DNA of 64,000 nt from Virgibacillus phasianinus (GCF_002216775.1 NZ_CP022315.1:2542001-2606000); one strand, 5' to 3'. Shown: positions 35,891-46,815, numbered from the stretch's first letter. A program made the numbers and translations. The notes: a model not told the origin generated them from the letters alone.

Positions 35891-35899
35891 TGCTATGAT
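35891..35899 (+). promoter_or_regulatory. extended -10 promoter for the M42 peptidase gene
   Basis: TGCTATGAT forms an extended -10 (TG at 35891, TATGAT at 35894-35899) about 45 bases before the start; I see no good -35 box. Confidence 0.4.
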
Positions 35900-35944
35900 T
35901 GTAAATGGGATGAATTACATAAATGAAAGTAGGAGGAATTTTAA

Positions 35945-37003
35945 TTGGAACAAGCTAATCGGGAGTTTTTATTAGAATTGTTGAATACAGCATCACCATC
36001 CAGTAATGAAATGCAAATTCAGAAAAAGTGGATAAATTATGTGAAGGAATTTGCCGATGAAGTTCGGACGGACAATGCCGGGAATGCAATAGGAGTGCTT
36101 AATCCAGATGCACCGTTTAAAGTGTTGCTTGCTGGACACTGTGACGAAATTGCACTAGTAATAAACCGCGTTGATGAGAATGGATTTTTGTATTTTGATA
36201 AAATGGGCGGAATCAATCCTAAAGCAGCGGTTGGTATGAAGGCTACAATTCTCGGGTACGAACAAACAATCACAGGTGTAATTGGGGTGAACGCACAACA
36301 CCATGGCGGGCTTAAGAACGAATTTGGCTTAGAGGATCTATTTATTGATTGCGGTTGTAAATCAAAAGAGGAAATGGAAAAATACGTGCAAATTGGTGAC
36401 CTTGCCGTCTATAAAACAGCGCCTGAGATATTAATGGACCGTTATGTTGCAGGCCGCGGATTAGATAACCGGACAGGTTCATTTATTGTTGCCGAGGTAT
36501 TGAAAAGGTTGGCCGCTAAAGGTTGTAATGTAGGTGTGTATGCTGCAAGCACGGTTAATGAGGAAACAAATATGGGTGGAGCATATTTTGCTGCCGCAGG
36601 TATTGAACCGACAATGGCCATCGCCTGTGACGTTACATTTGCGACAGATTATCCAACAGTTGATAAGAATAAACATGGAGATGTTCGCCTGGACGGCGGC
36701 CCGGTGCTTGCAAAAGGTGCACCCATCAATATAAAAATAAATAAATTGCTTGAAAAGACCGCAAAGAATTTGAAGATGGATGTACAATATGAATTGACGC
36801 CAAGGGCAACAGGTACCGATGCGGATAAGATGAGGTTAACTGGTCGCGGTGTTCCTGTATCATTGGTTTCATTACCGTTACGCTACATGCATTCACCTGT
36901 GGAAACATCCAGTTTGGCGGATATTGATGAGGAAATCGAATTACTTGTGACCATGATTGCAGATTTATCTGGTAACGAAAGTTTAAATCCACTGGAAGAC
37001 TAA
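35945..37003 (+). CDS. M42-family metallo-aminopeptidase
   Basis: Cytosolic dodecameric-type aminopeptidase of 352 residues; TTG start with AGGAGG. The di-metal ligands are visible in order: H in LLAGHCDEI, D in RGLDNRTG, the EE pair in TVNEETNMGG, D in IACDVT and H in RYMHSPVE. Related to YsdC/YtoP and FrvX proteins; which one cannot be settled from motif alone. It probably finishes peptide breakdown. It is monocistronic, with its own promoter and terminator. Confidence 0.88.
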   Translation: MEQANREFLLELLNTASPSSNEMQIQKKWINYVKEFADEVRTDNAGNAIGVLNPDAPFKVLLAGHCDEIALVINRVDENGFLYFDKMGGINPKAAVGMKATILGYEQTITGVIGVNAQHHGGLKNEFGLEDLFIDCGCKSKEEMEKYVQIGDLAVYKTAPEILMDRYVAGRGLDNRTGSFIVAEVLKRLAAKGCNVGVYAASTVNEETNMGGAYFAAAGIEPTMAIACDVTFATDYPTVDKNKHGDVRLDGGPVLAKGAPINIKINKLLEKTAKNLKMDVQYELTPRATGTDADKMRLTGRGVPVSLVSLPLRYMHSPVETSSLADIDEEIELLVTMIADLSGNESLNPLED

Positions 37004-37068
37004 TCCTGATAAAAAGAAATGTAAGAAAAGCACCGAAGCTAGACAGATTTTCATTTATACTTTATGAT

Positions 37069-37114
37069 CTTTCAAAAAACCATGGACTGGATTCGGTCCG
37101 TGGTTTTTTGAAAG
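37069..37114 (+). terminator. strong terminator after the M42 peptidase
   Basis: A 19-bp stem (37069-37087 with 37096-37114, one G-T pair) with A and T runs inside the stem, loop TGGATTCG. Confidence 0.8.
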
Positions 37115-37652
37115 TCAAGACTACCTAATAGGTCATAAGGTATTGAGCAATTGATTTTGTAGGACAATATTATTGGAAAATAAAGGAATATTTGCAAAAA
37201 CCATGTAAATGGTACCGCTTTTTTGATTGAATCTAACTGAACAAGGGATAATGTTCACTTTTTAATAGGAACAATGATTCATTTTCTTTTTTGCAGAATT
37301 TTTTTGTCATATTGAAAAGCTTCTCTAGCAATGATTCAGGGGGTTTTAAAACGGTTTCTAGGTCTTTTGTCTAAACTGGTAAAATGACGAAATCGGTACT
37401 TTCTTACCATTTTCTAAAAATTCTGATCGGATTCGACAAAAACCGACAACCTTTTCGTTTAGATTACATTATAGTTACATTAACAACAAGAATATTACAA
37501 ACAGCACCGCTGACAGCTAAGAACCTACACTATTTTATAGTAAAGGAGGCATGGGGGTGTTTTTTGTATTGTCTGCATACGTACATCGTGTAATGACAAT
37601 ATCCTTGATTTGGTGTGAAACTTAGTTCCAAAATTCGAGAGGAGGAAGGAAA
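37115..37652. other. long AT-rich leader before the protease pair
   Basis: No credible gene; a 69-codon frame at 37384-37593 has no ribosome site and unlikely composition. A small dyad TGAAC-N10-GTTCA lies at 37238-37257. The upstream region of a regulated extracellular protease is the likely content, but I could not identify a confident promoter. Confidence 0.4.
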
Positions 37653-40600
37653 TTGAGAAGAAAGAAACAACGTCAAATCAGAGCTTTCAGTATTATAGCG
37701 TCATTGCTCATGATATTTTCACTACTAACACCTGGGCTTGCGAATGCTGAAACAAAAGGTAAGTTGTATCACTCTGTAAAAGATTCCCAAGCTGTTGCAA
37801 AAGAAAAGATGAGTGATCGTTTACTGGAAAGTTTTAAGAAAGATGAGAAGGAAACGTTTTTAATCAAGTTTAAAGAAAATACAGAAACGAAGAAGATTGC
37901 AAAGGAGGCACGAAAGACAGCTGAATCCGCAAATGTAACTGCACAGAAGGCGGAGGTTATCCAGCGTTCAGCAGTTGTCTCTGAATTAAAGGCAACTTCC
38001 CTTACTTCTCAACAAGGTGTAAAACAGTATCTTGAAAAAGAAGCGGAAAGAGGTAATGTAAAAAATATTAGATCGTATTATATTGTAAATGGAATGGCCG
38101 TAACGGCAACAAAAGAAATTGCAGAAAAAGTCGCTTCATTTGCAGAAGTGGAAAAGATTCTACCAAATGAAACCCGACAATTATTTACAACTAAAACAAA
38201 AGATGCAAAAACACCGAAATCTGAGGTGGCTAACGTCGAATGGAACGTTAACCGTGTTGGAGCACCCCAAGTATGGGGAATGGGTTTTGATGGATCTGGA
38301 ACGGTTATAGCCAGTATTGATACCGGTGTACAATGGGATCATCCAGCATTAAAAGAAAAATATCGTGGGTACGATGCAGCTACCGGTGAGGTAAATCATG
38401 ATTACAGTTGGTTTGATGCAACAGCAGGTGAGCCAGAACCATATGACGATTTGGGACATGGTACACATACAATTGGAACAATGGTTGGAAGTGAGCCGGA
38501 TGGATCAAATCAAGTTGGTGTAGCCCCAGGCGCAAAGTTTATTTCTGTAAAAGCGTTTACGGCAGCTGGCGGAACCGATGCTGATCTGCTTGCTGCTGCA
38601 GAATGGATAATGGCACCAACAGATTCAGAGGGAAACGCCCGAGTAGATATGGCACCTGATGTTGTTAACAATTCATGGGGTGGCGGACCAGGACTTAATG
38701 AGTGGTACCGTGATGTTGTAAAGAACTGGAGAGCGGCTGGTATTTTTCCGGAATTCTCAGCTGGAAATACGACGCTGACTAATCCAGGTGGTCCAGGGTC
38801 TGTTGCGAATCCAGCAAACTATCCGGAGTCATTTGCTACTGGTGCAACCAATAGTGATGATGTTGTTGCTGGCTTTTCATTACGCGGGCCATCGCCATAC
38901 GATGAAATTAAGCCAGATATTTCAGCACCAGGCGTAAACATTCGTTCATCCGTACCTGGAAGCGGGTATGAAGGTGGGTGGAATGGAACATCAATGGCAG
39001 GTCCAGCAGTAGCAGGTGTTGTGGCACTACTACATCAAGTAGATGCTAGCCTAACAGTCGATGAACTGGAAGAAATATTACTGAACACTGCCACACCATT
39101 AACTGATGACGAATATCCTGAATCCCCTAATAATGGATATGGATATGGACTTGTCAATGCATATGCAGCAGTTAATTCGATTGTAAATGGACTTGGAACT
39201 CTTAAAGGACAGGTTACGAAGCAAGGTGAAGATAGTGAGGCTCCTGCGTTTGAGCACACGGCACCAGCTGAAACTTATAGTGGAATGGATTTAGATTTGA
39301 CGGTACAAGTTACTGACAATATAAGTGTTTTATCAGTTGACCTAAAATACAAGGATTTGAACGGGGAATGGCAAACAGTTGAAGCCACTCGTACATCCGG
39401 TGACTATAAAAATGGTGAATACACAGCAACTATCCCTGGAGAACAAATTGATGGGGATTCACTAACTTACAAATGGACCATCAGTGATTTCGGTGATAAT
39501 GAAGTGAATAGTGAAGAATACACTGTAACAGTTTTAGAGGGTATTTCTACTGGTTACACCGAAGACTTTGAAGCAACTCCAGTTGGCTGGACTTCTTTCG
39601 GAGATAATAACAACTGGGAATGGGGAGTTCCTACATCAGGACCTGGAAGTGCTGCTTCTGGTGAAAAAGTGTACGCAACAAACCTTGATGGTGATTATGA
39701 AAGTAGTCAAAATGCGACACTAGTGATGCCGCCAATTGATCTTCCAGAAGGCGATGCCTATTTACAATTTAAACAATGGTATGACTTGGAAAAATATGAA
39801 TCTGGCAGTGCGTATGATTTCGGGCATGTATTTGTTTCGACAGATCGTGAGGAATGGGTACAGCTCATGGAAATGTCTGGAACAACTACAGATTGGGAAA
39901 GCGCAGAAGTAGATTTATCTGAGTATAGTGGTCAGCGGATTTATATTGGTTTCAATGTTACATCCGACTCCAGTGTTACAGAACAGGGATTGTACATTGA
40001 TGATGTAGCGCTGTCCAATACGTCTATAAGCAGTAAAATATCATTAGAAAAGAAGGATAAAAAAGCTAAGGATAAGAGAAAGAATGGATTACACAATAAC
40101 AAAAACAAAAAAGCTAAAAATGGTCTTGGCGTAATTAAAAGTAATGAAAAAGCCGGCTTAAAAAAGAAGGTAGATCCGGATAAAATTCAGCCGAAACTAC
40201 CTAAAAAAGATAATCCTCCTGCTCATGAGGACGTAATTAATCCTACACTACTTCCAATTGGCGCGCAAGTAAGCGTACTGGAAAGTGGACGTTCCGTAAT
40301 GACAAATCCAGAGGACGGAACATATTCATTAACGCATGCTGCTGGTGAGTTTACTGTACAAGCATCAACCTATGGGTTTGAATCGGAACAGCAAACTGTA
40401 ACAATAGAAAAAGATGGAACCACAGAAGCGAACTTTACATTGGATGAAATTCCAGAAGCTACTGTTAGTGGTACGATAACTGACGAAAAAACTGGAGAAC
40501 CAATTGAAGGAGCGACCTTGTTCCTTACTGAGGATGCGAATATAGCACCTGTCGAATCAGATGAAAATGGTAACTATTCGCTTACTGCATATGAAGGTAC

Positions 40601-42044
40601 CTACACATTAAAAGTAATAGCAAGTGACTACAACAGTAAGGAAGTTGAAGTGACGATTGAGGAAGATCAGGAATTAAATATTGAACTTGAGCCACTTTAC
40701 ACTTATCCTGGCGGCGAAATAGGCTATGACGACGGAACCGCTGAAAACGCTCGCGCATTTTATGATGCCGGCAATGGCTGGGCAGTAAAAATGTCGTTAC
40801 CAGAGGGTAAGGAATCTGCGCTCGTAACGGATGGTGTATTTAAGTTCTGGAATGAGGAATTCCCTAATCCAGGTGGAACAGAATTTGCAGTGGAGGTTTG
40901 GGATGCATCAGGTACTGATGGACTTCCCGGGAAGAAAATAGCTGGTCCAATAAACGCTGAGGCTATCCGCGATGAAACAGCGTGGACTGTTATTGATTTG
41001 TCTGAGCATAATATTATGGTAGATGGAGACTTCTACATGGTGTATATCCAAACGGATCCAAATCCGGTGACACCTGCATTGGCAACAGATGAAAGCAGCC
41101 CTAACGCAGAACGCAGCTATCAATTAGTTGGTGGGGCATGGTCACAATCGCCTGCAAATGAAGGTAATTATATGATCCGTGCACGTGTCAGCTATGAGGT
41201 GGATGCCCCCGTCATCACGTCACCTGGAGAAGATACAATAACAAATGAACCAAACATTACAGTTGAGGGTACAGCTTCTCCAACGACTACTGTTCAACTT
41301 GTAAATAATGAAGAAGAAATAGGCACTGCAGAAGTGGGTGACGATGGTAAGTTCGCTATTTCAACGGAGTTAACGGAAGGTGAAAATGTCTTGAAAGCAG
41401 TATCACTGCTTGATGGAGCACAGACCGGTGAATCTGCACCAGTTGCTGTAACGTTAGACACCGAGGCACCTGCGATTACGATCGATAGCCCGCAAGATGG
41501 AGATAAAACAAATCGGGAAACTGTTACAGTCGAAGGTACCGTTTCCGATGCTAATCTTGATTTTGTAGAGGTTAATGGTCGCAAAGCTGAGGTTTCCGAT
41601 GGAAGTTATTCAAAACGAATTCTGCTTGATAATGGGGAGAATGAGATAGAAGTTGTCGCCCAGGATTCAGCAGGAAATATGGGTAGTGAAAGTGTAACAA
41701 TAGACGTCAAATACAATGCACCTGTACTGGAAAATGTTACACCAACAGAAGATAAAAATTTACAGACAGGCCAAAGTGTGAAAATTGAATTTGATAGTGA
41801 ACCTGGACTAAAAGGTACATTCTTTGTCCATATGCCACTAACGAATATGAGCGTTCAAATTGCCAACGCAACAGAGCTGCCGATGATGGAAATGTCTGAT
41901 GGACATTATGTTGGATATTGGACAGTTCCAAGCGGTGTCAAAGCAGATGGAGCTGTAATCGAAGTAAAAGCTGTCGACAGCTTTAAGAACGAAACACGCG
42001 AATTGGCTGAAGGCAAGCTCTTTATCAATTTAGACGAAGAATAA
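37653..42044 (+). CDS. bpr: bacillopeptidase F-like secreted S8 protease, copy 1
   Basis: Extracellular serine protease of 1463 residues; TTG start after GAGGAGG. Signal peptide 1 to about 32 (cut near ANA). Propeptide about 35-190. Subtilisin domain about 195-510 with D223 (SIDTGVQWDHP), H269 (GHGTHTIGT), N372 (SAGNTT) and S447 (GTSMAGP). Then a MAM/immune inhibitor A-like domain (about 630-790), a lysine-rich linker (790-860), two carboxypeptidase-regulatory-like beta domains (865-1015), a beta domain with WDASGTDG, and two Ig-like repeats (1185-1360). This is the domain order of B. subtilis Bpr. No LPXTG or SLH anchor is seen. A second copy follows in tandem. Confidence 0.92.
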   Translation: MRRKKQRQIRAFSIIASLLMIFSLLTPGLANAETKGKLYHSVKDSQAVAKEKMSDRLLESFKKDEKETFLIKFKENTETKKIAKEARKTAESANVTAQKAEVIQRSAVVSELKATSLTSQQGVKQYLEKEAERGNVKNIRSYYIVNGMAVTATKEIAEKVASFAEVEKILPNETRQLFTTKTKDAKTPKSEVANVEWNVNRVGAPQVWGMGFDGSGTVIASIDTGVQWDHPALKEKYRGYDAATGEVNHDYSWFDATAGEPEPYDDLGHGTHTIGTMVGSEPDGSNQVGVAPGAKFISVKAFTAAGGTDADLLAAAEWIMAPTDSEGNARVDMAPDVVNNSWGGGPGLNEWYRDVVKNWRAAGIFPEFSAGNTTLTNPGGPGSVANPANYPESFATGATNSDDVVAGFSLRGPSPYDEIKPDISAPGVNIRSSVPGSGYEGGWNGTSMAGPAVAGVVALLHQVDASLTVDELEEILLNTATPLTDDEYPESPNNGYGYGLVNAYAAVNSIVNGLGTLKGQVTKQGEDSEAPAFEHTAPAETYSGMDLDLTVQVTDNISVLSVDLKYKDLNGEWQTVEATRTSGDYKNGEYTATIPGEQIDGDSLTYKWTISDFGDNEVNSEEYTVTVLEGISTGYTEDFEATPVGWTSFGDNNNWEWGVPTSGPGSAASGEKVYATNLDGDYESSQNATLVMPPIDLPEGDAYLQFKQWYDLEKYESGSAYDFGHVFVSTDREEWVQLMEMSGTTTDWESAEVDLSEYSGQRIYIGFNVTSDSSVTEQGLYIDDVALSNTSISSKISLEKKDKKAKDKRKNGLHNNKNKKAKNGLGVIKSNEKAGLKKKVDPDKIQPKLPKKDNPPAHEDVINPTLLPIGAQVSVLESGRSVMTNPEDGTYSLTHAAGEFTVQASTYGFESEQQTVTIEKDGTTEANFTLDEIPEATVSGTITDEKTGEPIEGATLFLTEDANIAPVESDENGNYSLTAYEGTYTLKVIASDYNSKEVEVTIEEDQELNIELEPLYTYPGGEIGYDDGTAENARAFYDAGNGWAVKMSLPEGKESALVTDGVFKFWNEEFPNPGGTEFAVEVWDASGTDGLPGKKIAGPINAEAIRDETAWTVIDLSEHNIMVDGDFYMVYIQTDPNPVTPALATDESSPNAERSYQLVGGAWSQSPANEGNYMIRARVSYEVDAPVITSPGEDTITNEPNITVEGTASPTTTVQLVNNEEEIGTAEVGDDGKFAISTELTEGENVLKAVSLLDGAQTGESAPVAVTLDTEAPAITIDSPQDGDKTNRETVTVEGTVSDANLDFVEVNGRKAEVSDGSYSKRILLDNGENEIEVVAQDSAGNMGSESVTIDVKYNAPVLENVTPTEDKNLQTGQSVKIEFDSEPGLKGTFFVHMPLTNMSVQIANATELPMMEMSDGHYVGYWTVPSGVKADGAVIEVKAVDSFKNETRELAEGKLFINLDEE

Positions 42045-42059
42045 TACGCAGCAAAAATC

Positions 42060-42091
42060 GGTGCAGAAGGTCATTTCTTCTGCACCTTTTT
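42060..42091 (+). terminator. terminator after bpr copy 1
   Basis: Perfect 10-bp stem GGTGCAGAAG (42060-42069) with CTTCTGCACC (42077-42086), then TTTTTG. Confidence 0.9.
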
Positions 42092-42107
42092 GTACTTTAA
42101 AAAAGTA

Positions 42108-42183
42108 GAAATCTTTATCGGTATAAAGTTTAAAAAAATCTAAGGATTTCGCTTTGAGTTTCTTTGCGACAAGCAAGATTATC
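42108..42183. repeat. dispersed repeat between the protease genes
   Basis: Bases 42108-42129 are identical to 56635-56656. The following part, to about 42183, is a degraded relative of the 33-bp repeat at 27514 and 59414. From about 42225 sequence related to 31485-31530 and 49720-49760 follows. No gene here. Confidence 0.7.
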
Positions 42184-42317
42184 TATCTATTATCCAGAAC
42201 GGAAAAATCTTTTCATTGGCTGTTTTCCAAAAGATTGTTGTTTTTGACATAAAATCTATAAACTGCTGCGACGTAACAGCAACGTCTTTTCATATAACTA
42301 TGTGAGGAGGAGAGGAA

Positions 42318-45300
42318 TTGAAAATAAACAGACGGTCCCGAATCAGATTATTTAGTATTGCCGCTTCATTGCTCATTCTATTTTCATTACTAACTCCAGT
42401 GATCGGCAATGCTAAAACAAATAATAGAGCGTATCGGTCAGTGAAAAGCTCTCAATCTCTTGCTAAAGCCAAATTAAGTGATCGGTTGCTAGAGGATTTT
42501 AAGGAAAATGAAAAGATAACTTTTTTAATAAAATTTAAAGAAAAAGCGAACACCAAGAAAATTGCAAAGGATGCAAGAAAGAGTGCTGCATCAGCAAACT
42601 TAACAGCACAGAAATTGGAGCTTATCCAGCGATCAGCGGTTGTTTCGGAATTAAAAGCAACCTCACTTAAATCTCAGAAAAGTGTTAAACAGTTCTTGGA
42701 AAATGAAGTGGAAAAAGGTAATGCAGGGGATATAAGATCGTATTATATCGTGAACGGAATAGCCGTTACGAGTACAAAAGAGGTTGCGCAGAAGGTCGCA
42801 TCATTTGAAGAAGTCGAAAAGGTTCTGCCAAATGAGACACGGCAACTATATGCAACCAAGACAAAAGAAACAAAATCGCCTCAGGCAGAAGTTGATAATG
42901 TTGAATGGAACGTTAATCATATTGGGGCACCTCATGTATGGGAAATGGGGATTGATGGAACGGGAACAGTTATCGCCAGTATTGATACAGGTGTTCAGTG
43001 GGAACATCCTGCATTAAAGAGAAAATATCGTGGCTACGACCAAGCAACCGGCGAAGTGAATCATGATTTTAGTTGGTTTGATGCTACGGCAGGAGAGACA
43101 GAACCTTACGATGAAATAGGTCACGGAACACACACGATTGGAACAATGGTTGGCGGTGAGCCTGATGGATCTAATCAAATTGGAGTAGCACCGGGTGCAA
43201 AATTTATCGCCGTCAAGGCATTTACAGCTGATGGTGGAACCGATGCGGACTTATTGGCCGCCGCCGAATGGGTCTTAGCGCCGACAGATTTAGAGGGGAA
43301 TACTCGTGTCGATCTGGCACCGGATATTGTTAACAACTCCTGGGGTGGTGGACCGGGACTGGATGAGTGGTATCGGGATGTCGTGAAAAACTGGCGAGCT
43401 GCTAATATTTTCCCAGAGTTTTCGGCAGGAAATACAACAAGGGTTAATCCAGGTGGTCCAAGATCGATTGCAAATCCTGCGAACTATCCGGAATCATTTG
43501 CTGCTGGGGCAACAGATATCAACGATGGACTAGCTGAGTTTTCGTTAAGAGGCCCATCACCATATGAAGAAATTAAACCGGATATCTCAGCCCCCGGGGT
43601 AAATATTCGTTCATCCGTGCCGGGTGGTGGATATGAAGGTGGTTGGAATGGAACATCGATGGCCGCTCCCGCTATTTCCGGAGTCGTGGCATTATTGCAT
43701 CAAGTAGATGCTAGCTTAACAGTTAATGAGTTAGAAGAAATTTTAGTATCGACAGCAATTCCTATGACGAATGAAGAATATAACGAGGCACCCAATAATG
43801 GATATGGGTACGGACTTGTCAACGCACATGCGGCTGTCTCCTCTATAATAACTGGTCTTGGAACCTTGAAAGGCCAGGTTACAAAACACGGGGAAGATAC
43901 GGAAGAGCCTGCGTTTGAACATAATGCAGCAACGTTAACCTATGCAGGTTTGGATTTAGATTTGTCGATTCACGTAACAGACAATATTAGTGTTTCATCC
44001 GTCATTCTAATGTATCAAGTGGAAGATGGGGACTGGCAAACAGCTGAAGCCCTCCGTGCATCTGGTGACTATAAATCTGGTGAATATGCTGTAACAATCC
44101 CGGGAGAGCAAATAAAGGGTTCCTCCTTAAAATATAAGTGGATGTTAACTGATTTTGGTGATAATGAAGTTATTACCGATGGTTATGTTGTACAAGTGAA
44201 AGAAGGTATTTCAATAGGATATTCGGAGGACTTCGAAGCTACACCGATTGGATGGACATCTTTCGGTGAAAACAATAACTGGGAATGGGGTGTTCCTACA
44301 ACTGGTCCGGAAGGTGCGGTGTCTGGTGAAAAAGTGTATGCAACAAACTTGGATGGTGATTATGAAACAGATGAAAACGCAACTCTCGTAATGCCTCCAG
44401 TTATATTACCGGAAGAGGGGGCCTTTTTACAGTTCCAAAAATGGCATGAACTGGAATCATATCAGTCCGGAAATTTTTATGATTTTGCCCATGTTTTTAT
44501 CTCGACAGATCAAGAGGAATGGACACAGGTTCTGGAAATGAAAGGAACGACTACTGATTGGGAACAGGCAGAAGTAGACCTGTCTGATTACAGCGGGCAA
44601 AAAATTTATATTGGATTTAACTTAACATCCGATTCCACAGTAACAAAACAAGGGTTGTATATTGATGATGTGGCTATTTCTGATACGTCCATAGCTGGTG
44701 AAGGAACTATAGGGAAAATTAAAGGTAAACAAGGAAAAGAAAACCATATTTCCTCTGGAATCAACAGGGGTTACCTAGAAATCAATGGTAAGAAAAAAAT
44801 AAACCCTGATACAATACGGCCGAAGCGACCTGAGATAACCGAGCCTTCTGTGCAAGAGAATGGTATTAATCCAACCTTACTACCTATGCAGGCACAAGTA
44901 AGTGTACTGGAAAGCGGACGTACCGTAATGACGGATCCTGCAAACGGTACCTATTCATTGTCACATGCGGCAGGGGAATTTACCGTACAAGCATCAACGT
45001 ATGGATATCAATCGCAACAACAAACTGTCACGATTGAGAAAGATGGAATTGGCCAAGCGGATTTTACATTGACTGAACTCCCGCAAGCGACAATACATGG
45101 AACAATTACTGACGAGGAGACGGGTCAATTGATTGAAGGTGCAACACTTTTCCTTGTCGAGGATGCGAATATTTCACCTGTTAAGTCGGATGAAAACGGT
45201 AATTACTCTCTTACAGCGTATGAAGGCACCTACACATTAAAAATATTAGCACGGAATTACGATAGTAAGGAAATGGAAATTAGAATTGATAGTGACCAAG

Positions 45301-46667
45301 AATTAAATATAGAGCTAGAGCCGTTCTACACCTATCCCGGCGGGGAAATTGGTTATGATGATGGAACAGCTGAGAATGCTCATTCATTCTATGAAGCGGG
45401 TAATGGTTGGGCAGTAAAAATGTCACTTCCAACGGGTAAAGATTCTGCAATTGTAACGGAGGGCATTTTCCGTTTCTGGGATTTGGAATGGCCTGTCCCT
45501 GGTGGAAAGGAATTTGCGGTTGAAGTGTGGGATGCCTCTGGTACGGATGGACAGCCGGGTAAAAAAATTGCCGGACCATTTGATGCAGAAGCACTACGTA
45601 ATGGCGATTGGACCGTAGTTGATTTAAAAAAGTATGCTATTACGGTTAATAGTGACTTCTATATGGTCTATATCCAAACAGCACCAGACCCAAATGCCCC
45701 CGGTTTAGCGACAGATGAAAATGGTTTTAATGCTGAGCGAAGCTATCGGTACATTGATGGGTCATGGTCCAGAACCCCGGAGAATGAGGGAAACACGATG
45801 ATTCGTGCACGGGTAAGTTATCAGGTCGACGTTCCAGTTATCACTTCACCTGCAGACGATCTAACAACAACAAATTCAAACATATTAATTGAAGGAACAA
45901 GTTCCCCGACAACTACTGTTCAACTAGTAAATAATGGGGAGTCAGCTGGCACCGCTGATGTAGGCGGCAATGGAAAATTTACTATTCCGATTGAATTATC
46001 GGAAGGAGAAAATATGTTAAAAGCAGTATCACTGCTTGATGAAGCACAGACTGGTGAATCCGCTCCGGTAACAGTGACGCTGGACACAGAAAAGCCGAAG
46101 CTTATGATTAACAGCCCGCGCGATGGGGATAAAATAAATAGGGAAACAGTGACAGTTGAAGGAACCGTGTCCGATGCTAACCTTGATTATGTAAAGGTGA
46201 ATGATCGAAAAGCCAATGTGTCAGGTGGAAGTTATTCAAAACGAATCCTGCTTGATAAGGGTGAAAATAAAATTGAGGTAGTCGCTCGGGACTTAGCAGG
46301 TAACGCGGAGAGTAAAAGCGTTGCAATTAATGTTAAATTTAATAAACCTGTAGTCGAAAATGTAACACCAACAGAGGATAAGAATTTGAAAACAGGTCAG
46401 AGTGTAAAGATTGAATTCGATAGTGAACCTGGCTTAAGAGGTACATTTTTTGTGCATATGCCACTTACAGACATGGGTCTTCAGATTGCTAATGCGACGG
46501 AATTACCGATGATGGAACAATCAGATGGACATTATGTTGGATATTGGACGGTCCCAAGCGGTGTTAAAGCAGATGGCGCTGTAATCGAGGTGAAAGCTGT
46601 CGATAGCTTTCACAATGAAACACGGAAAATAGCTAAAGGGAAACTCTTTATCAATCTTGGCGAATGA
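42318..46667 (+). CDS. bpr: bacillopeptidase F-like secreted S8 protease, copy 2
   Basis: A 1449-residue tandem paralogue of the preceding gene; TTG start after GAGGAGGAG. Domain order and catalytic residues are kept at the same positions (D223 in SIDTGVQWEHP, H269, N372, S447 in GTSMAAP), so it should be active. Signal peptide ends near IGNA. It differs most in the linker after the MAM-like domain (about 790-850), which is shorter and less lysine-rich, and in surface residues of the beta domains. It may have its own promoter, since a terminator separates the copies. Confidence 0.92.
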   Translation: MKINRRSRIRLFSIAASLLILFSLLTPVIGNAKTNNRAYRSVKSSQSLAKAKLSDRLLEDFKENEKITFLIKFKEKANTKKIAKDARKSAASANLTAQKLELIQRSAVVSELKATSLKSQKSVKQFLENEVEKGNAGDIRSYYIVNGIAVTSTKEVAQKVASFEEVEKVLPNETRQLYATKTKETKSPQAEVDNVEWNVNHIGAPHVWEMGIDGTGTVIASIDTGVQWEHPALKRKYRGYDQATGEVNHDFSWFDATAGETEPYDEIGHGTHTIGTMVGGEPDGSNQIGVAPGAKFIAVKAFTADGGTDADLLAAAEWVLAPTDLEGNTRVDLAPDIVNNSWGGGPGLDEWYRDVVKNWRAANIFPEFSAGNTTRVNPGGPRSIANPANYPESFAAGATDINDGLAEFSLRGPSPYEEIKPDISAPGVNIRSSVPGGGYEGGWNGTSMAAPAISGVVALLHQVDASLTVNELEEILVSTAIPMTNEEYNEAPNNGYGYGLVNAHAAVSSIITGLGTLKGQVTKHGEDTEEPAFEHNAATLTYAGLDLDLSIHVTDNISVSSVILMYQVEDGDWQTAEALRASGDYKSGEYAVTIPGEQIKGSSLKYKWMLTDFGDNEVITDGYVVQVKEGISIGYSEDFEATPIGWTSFGENNNWEWGVPTTGPEGAVSGEKVYATNLDGDYETDENATLVMPPVILPEEGAFLQFQKWHELESYQSGNFYDFAHVFISTDQEEWTQVLEMKGTTTDWEQAEVDLSDYSGQKIYIGFNLTSDSTVTKQGLYIDDVAISDTSIAGEGTIGKIKGKQGKENHISSGINRGYLEINGKKKINPDTIRPKRPEITEPSVQENGINPTLLPMQAQVSVLESGRTVMTDPANGTYSLSHAAGEFTVQASTYGYQSQQQTVTIEKDGIGQADFTLTELPQATIHGTITDEETGQLIEGATLFLVEDANISPVKSDENGNYSLTAYEGTYTLKILARNYDSKEMEIRIDSDQELNIELEPFYTYPGGEIGYDDGTAENAHSFYEAGNGWAVKMSLPTGKDSAIVTEGIFRFWDLEWPVPGGKEFAVEVWDASGTDGQPGKKIAGPFDAEALRNGDWTVVDLKKYAITVNSDFYMVYIQTAPDPNAPGLATDENGFNAERSYRYIDGSWSRTPENEGNTMIRARVSYQVDVPVITSPADDLTTTNSNILIEGTSSPTTTVQLVNNGESAGTADVGGNGKFTIPIELSEGENMLKAVSLLDEAQTGESAPVTVTLDTEKPKLMINSPRDGDKINRETVTVEGTVSDANLDYVKVNDRKANVSGGSYSKRILLDKGENKIEVVARDLAGNAESKSVAINVKFNKPVVENVTPTEDKNLKTGQSVKIEFDSEPGLRGTFFVHMPLTDMGLQIANATELPMMEQSDGHYVGYWTVPSGVKADGAVIEVKAVDSFHNETRKIAKGKLFINLGE

Positions 46668-46671
46668 ATGT

Positions 46672-46796
46672 GGCTGGGACATAACGTAAAGGTGTATCTC
46701 AAAATACGAAAAATGCTGTTAATAACCGGAGCAGTTACATGCACCATTTTCGGGTATATTTGGATTCCTTTTTTGATAAAACGTTTATGTCCCACC
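46672..46796. repeat. MITE-like element with GGCTGGGACA termini, copy 1
   Basis: A 125-bp element starting GGCTGGGACATAACG and ending CGTTTATGTCCCACC, imperfect terminal inverted repeats of 15 bases. It lies five bases after the bpr copy 2 stop. Two other intervals with the same ends are at 49619-50431 and 56534-56785. No coding capacity; it may also fold as a terminator. Confidence 0.65.
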
Positions 46797-46815
46797 CTAT
46801 TCCAAAACTAAATAC

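Noticed and set aside
37384-37593. A 69-codon frame before the protease genes
   Set aside because: No ribosome site, odd composition and no recognisable domain; it lies in the upstream control region.
41294-41584. Long antisense frames in the protease genes
   Set aside because: Shadow frames of conserved coding DNA; the sense strand carries clear domains.
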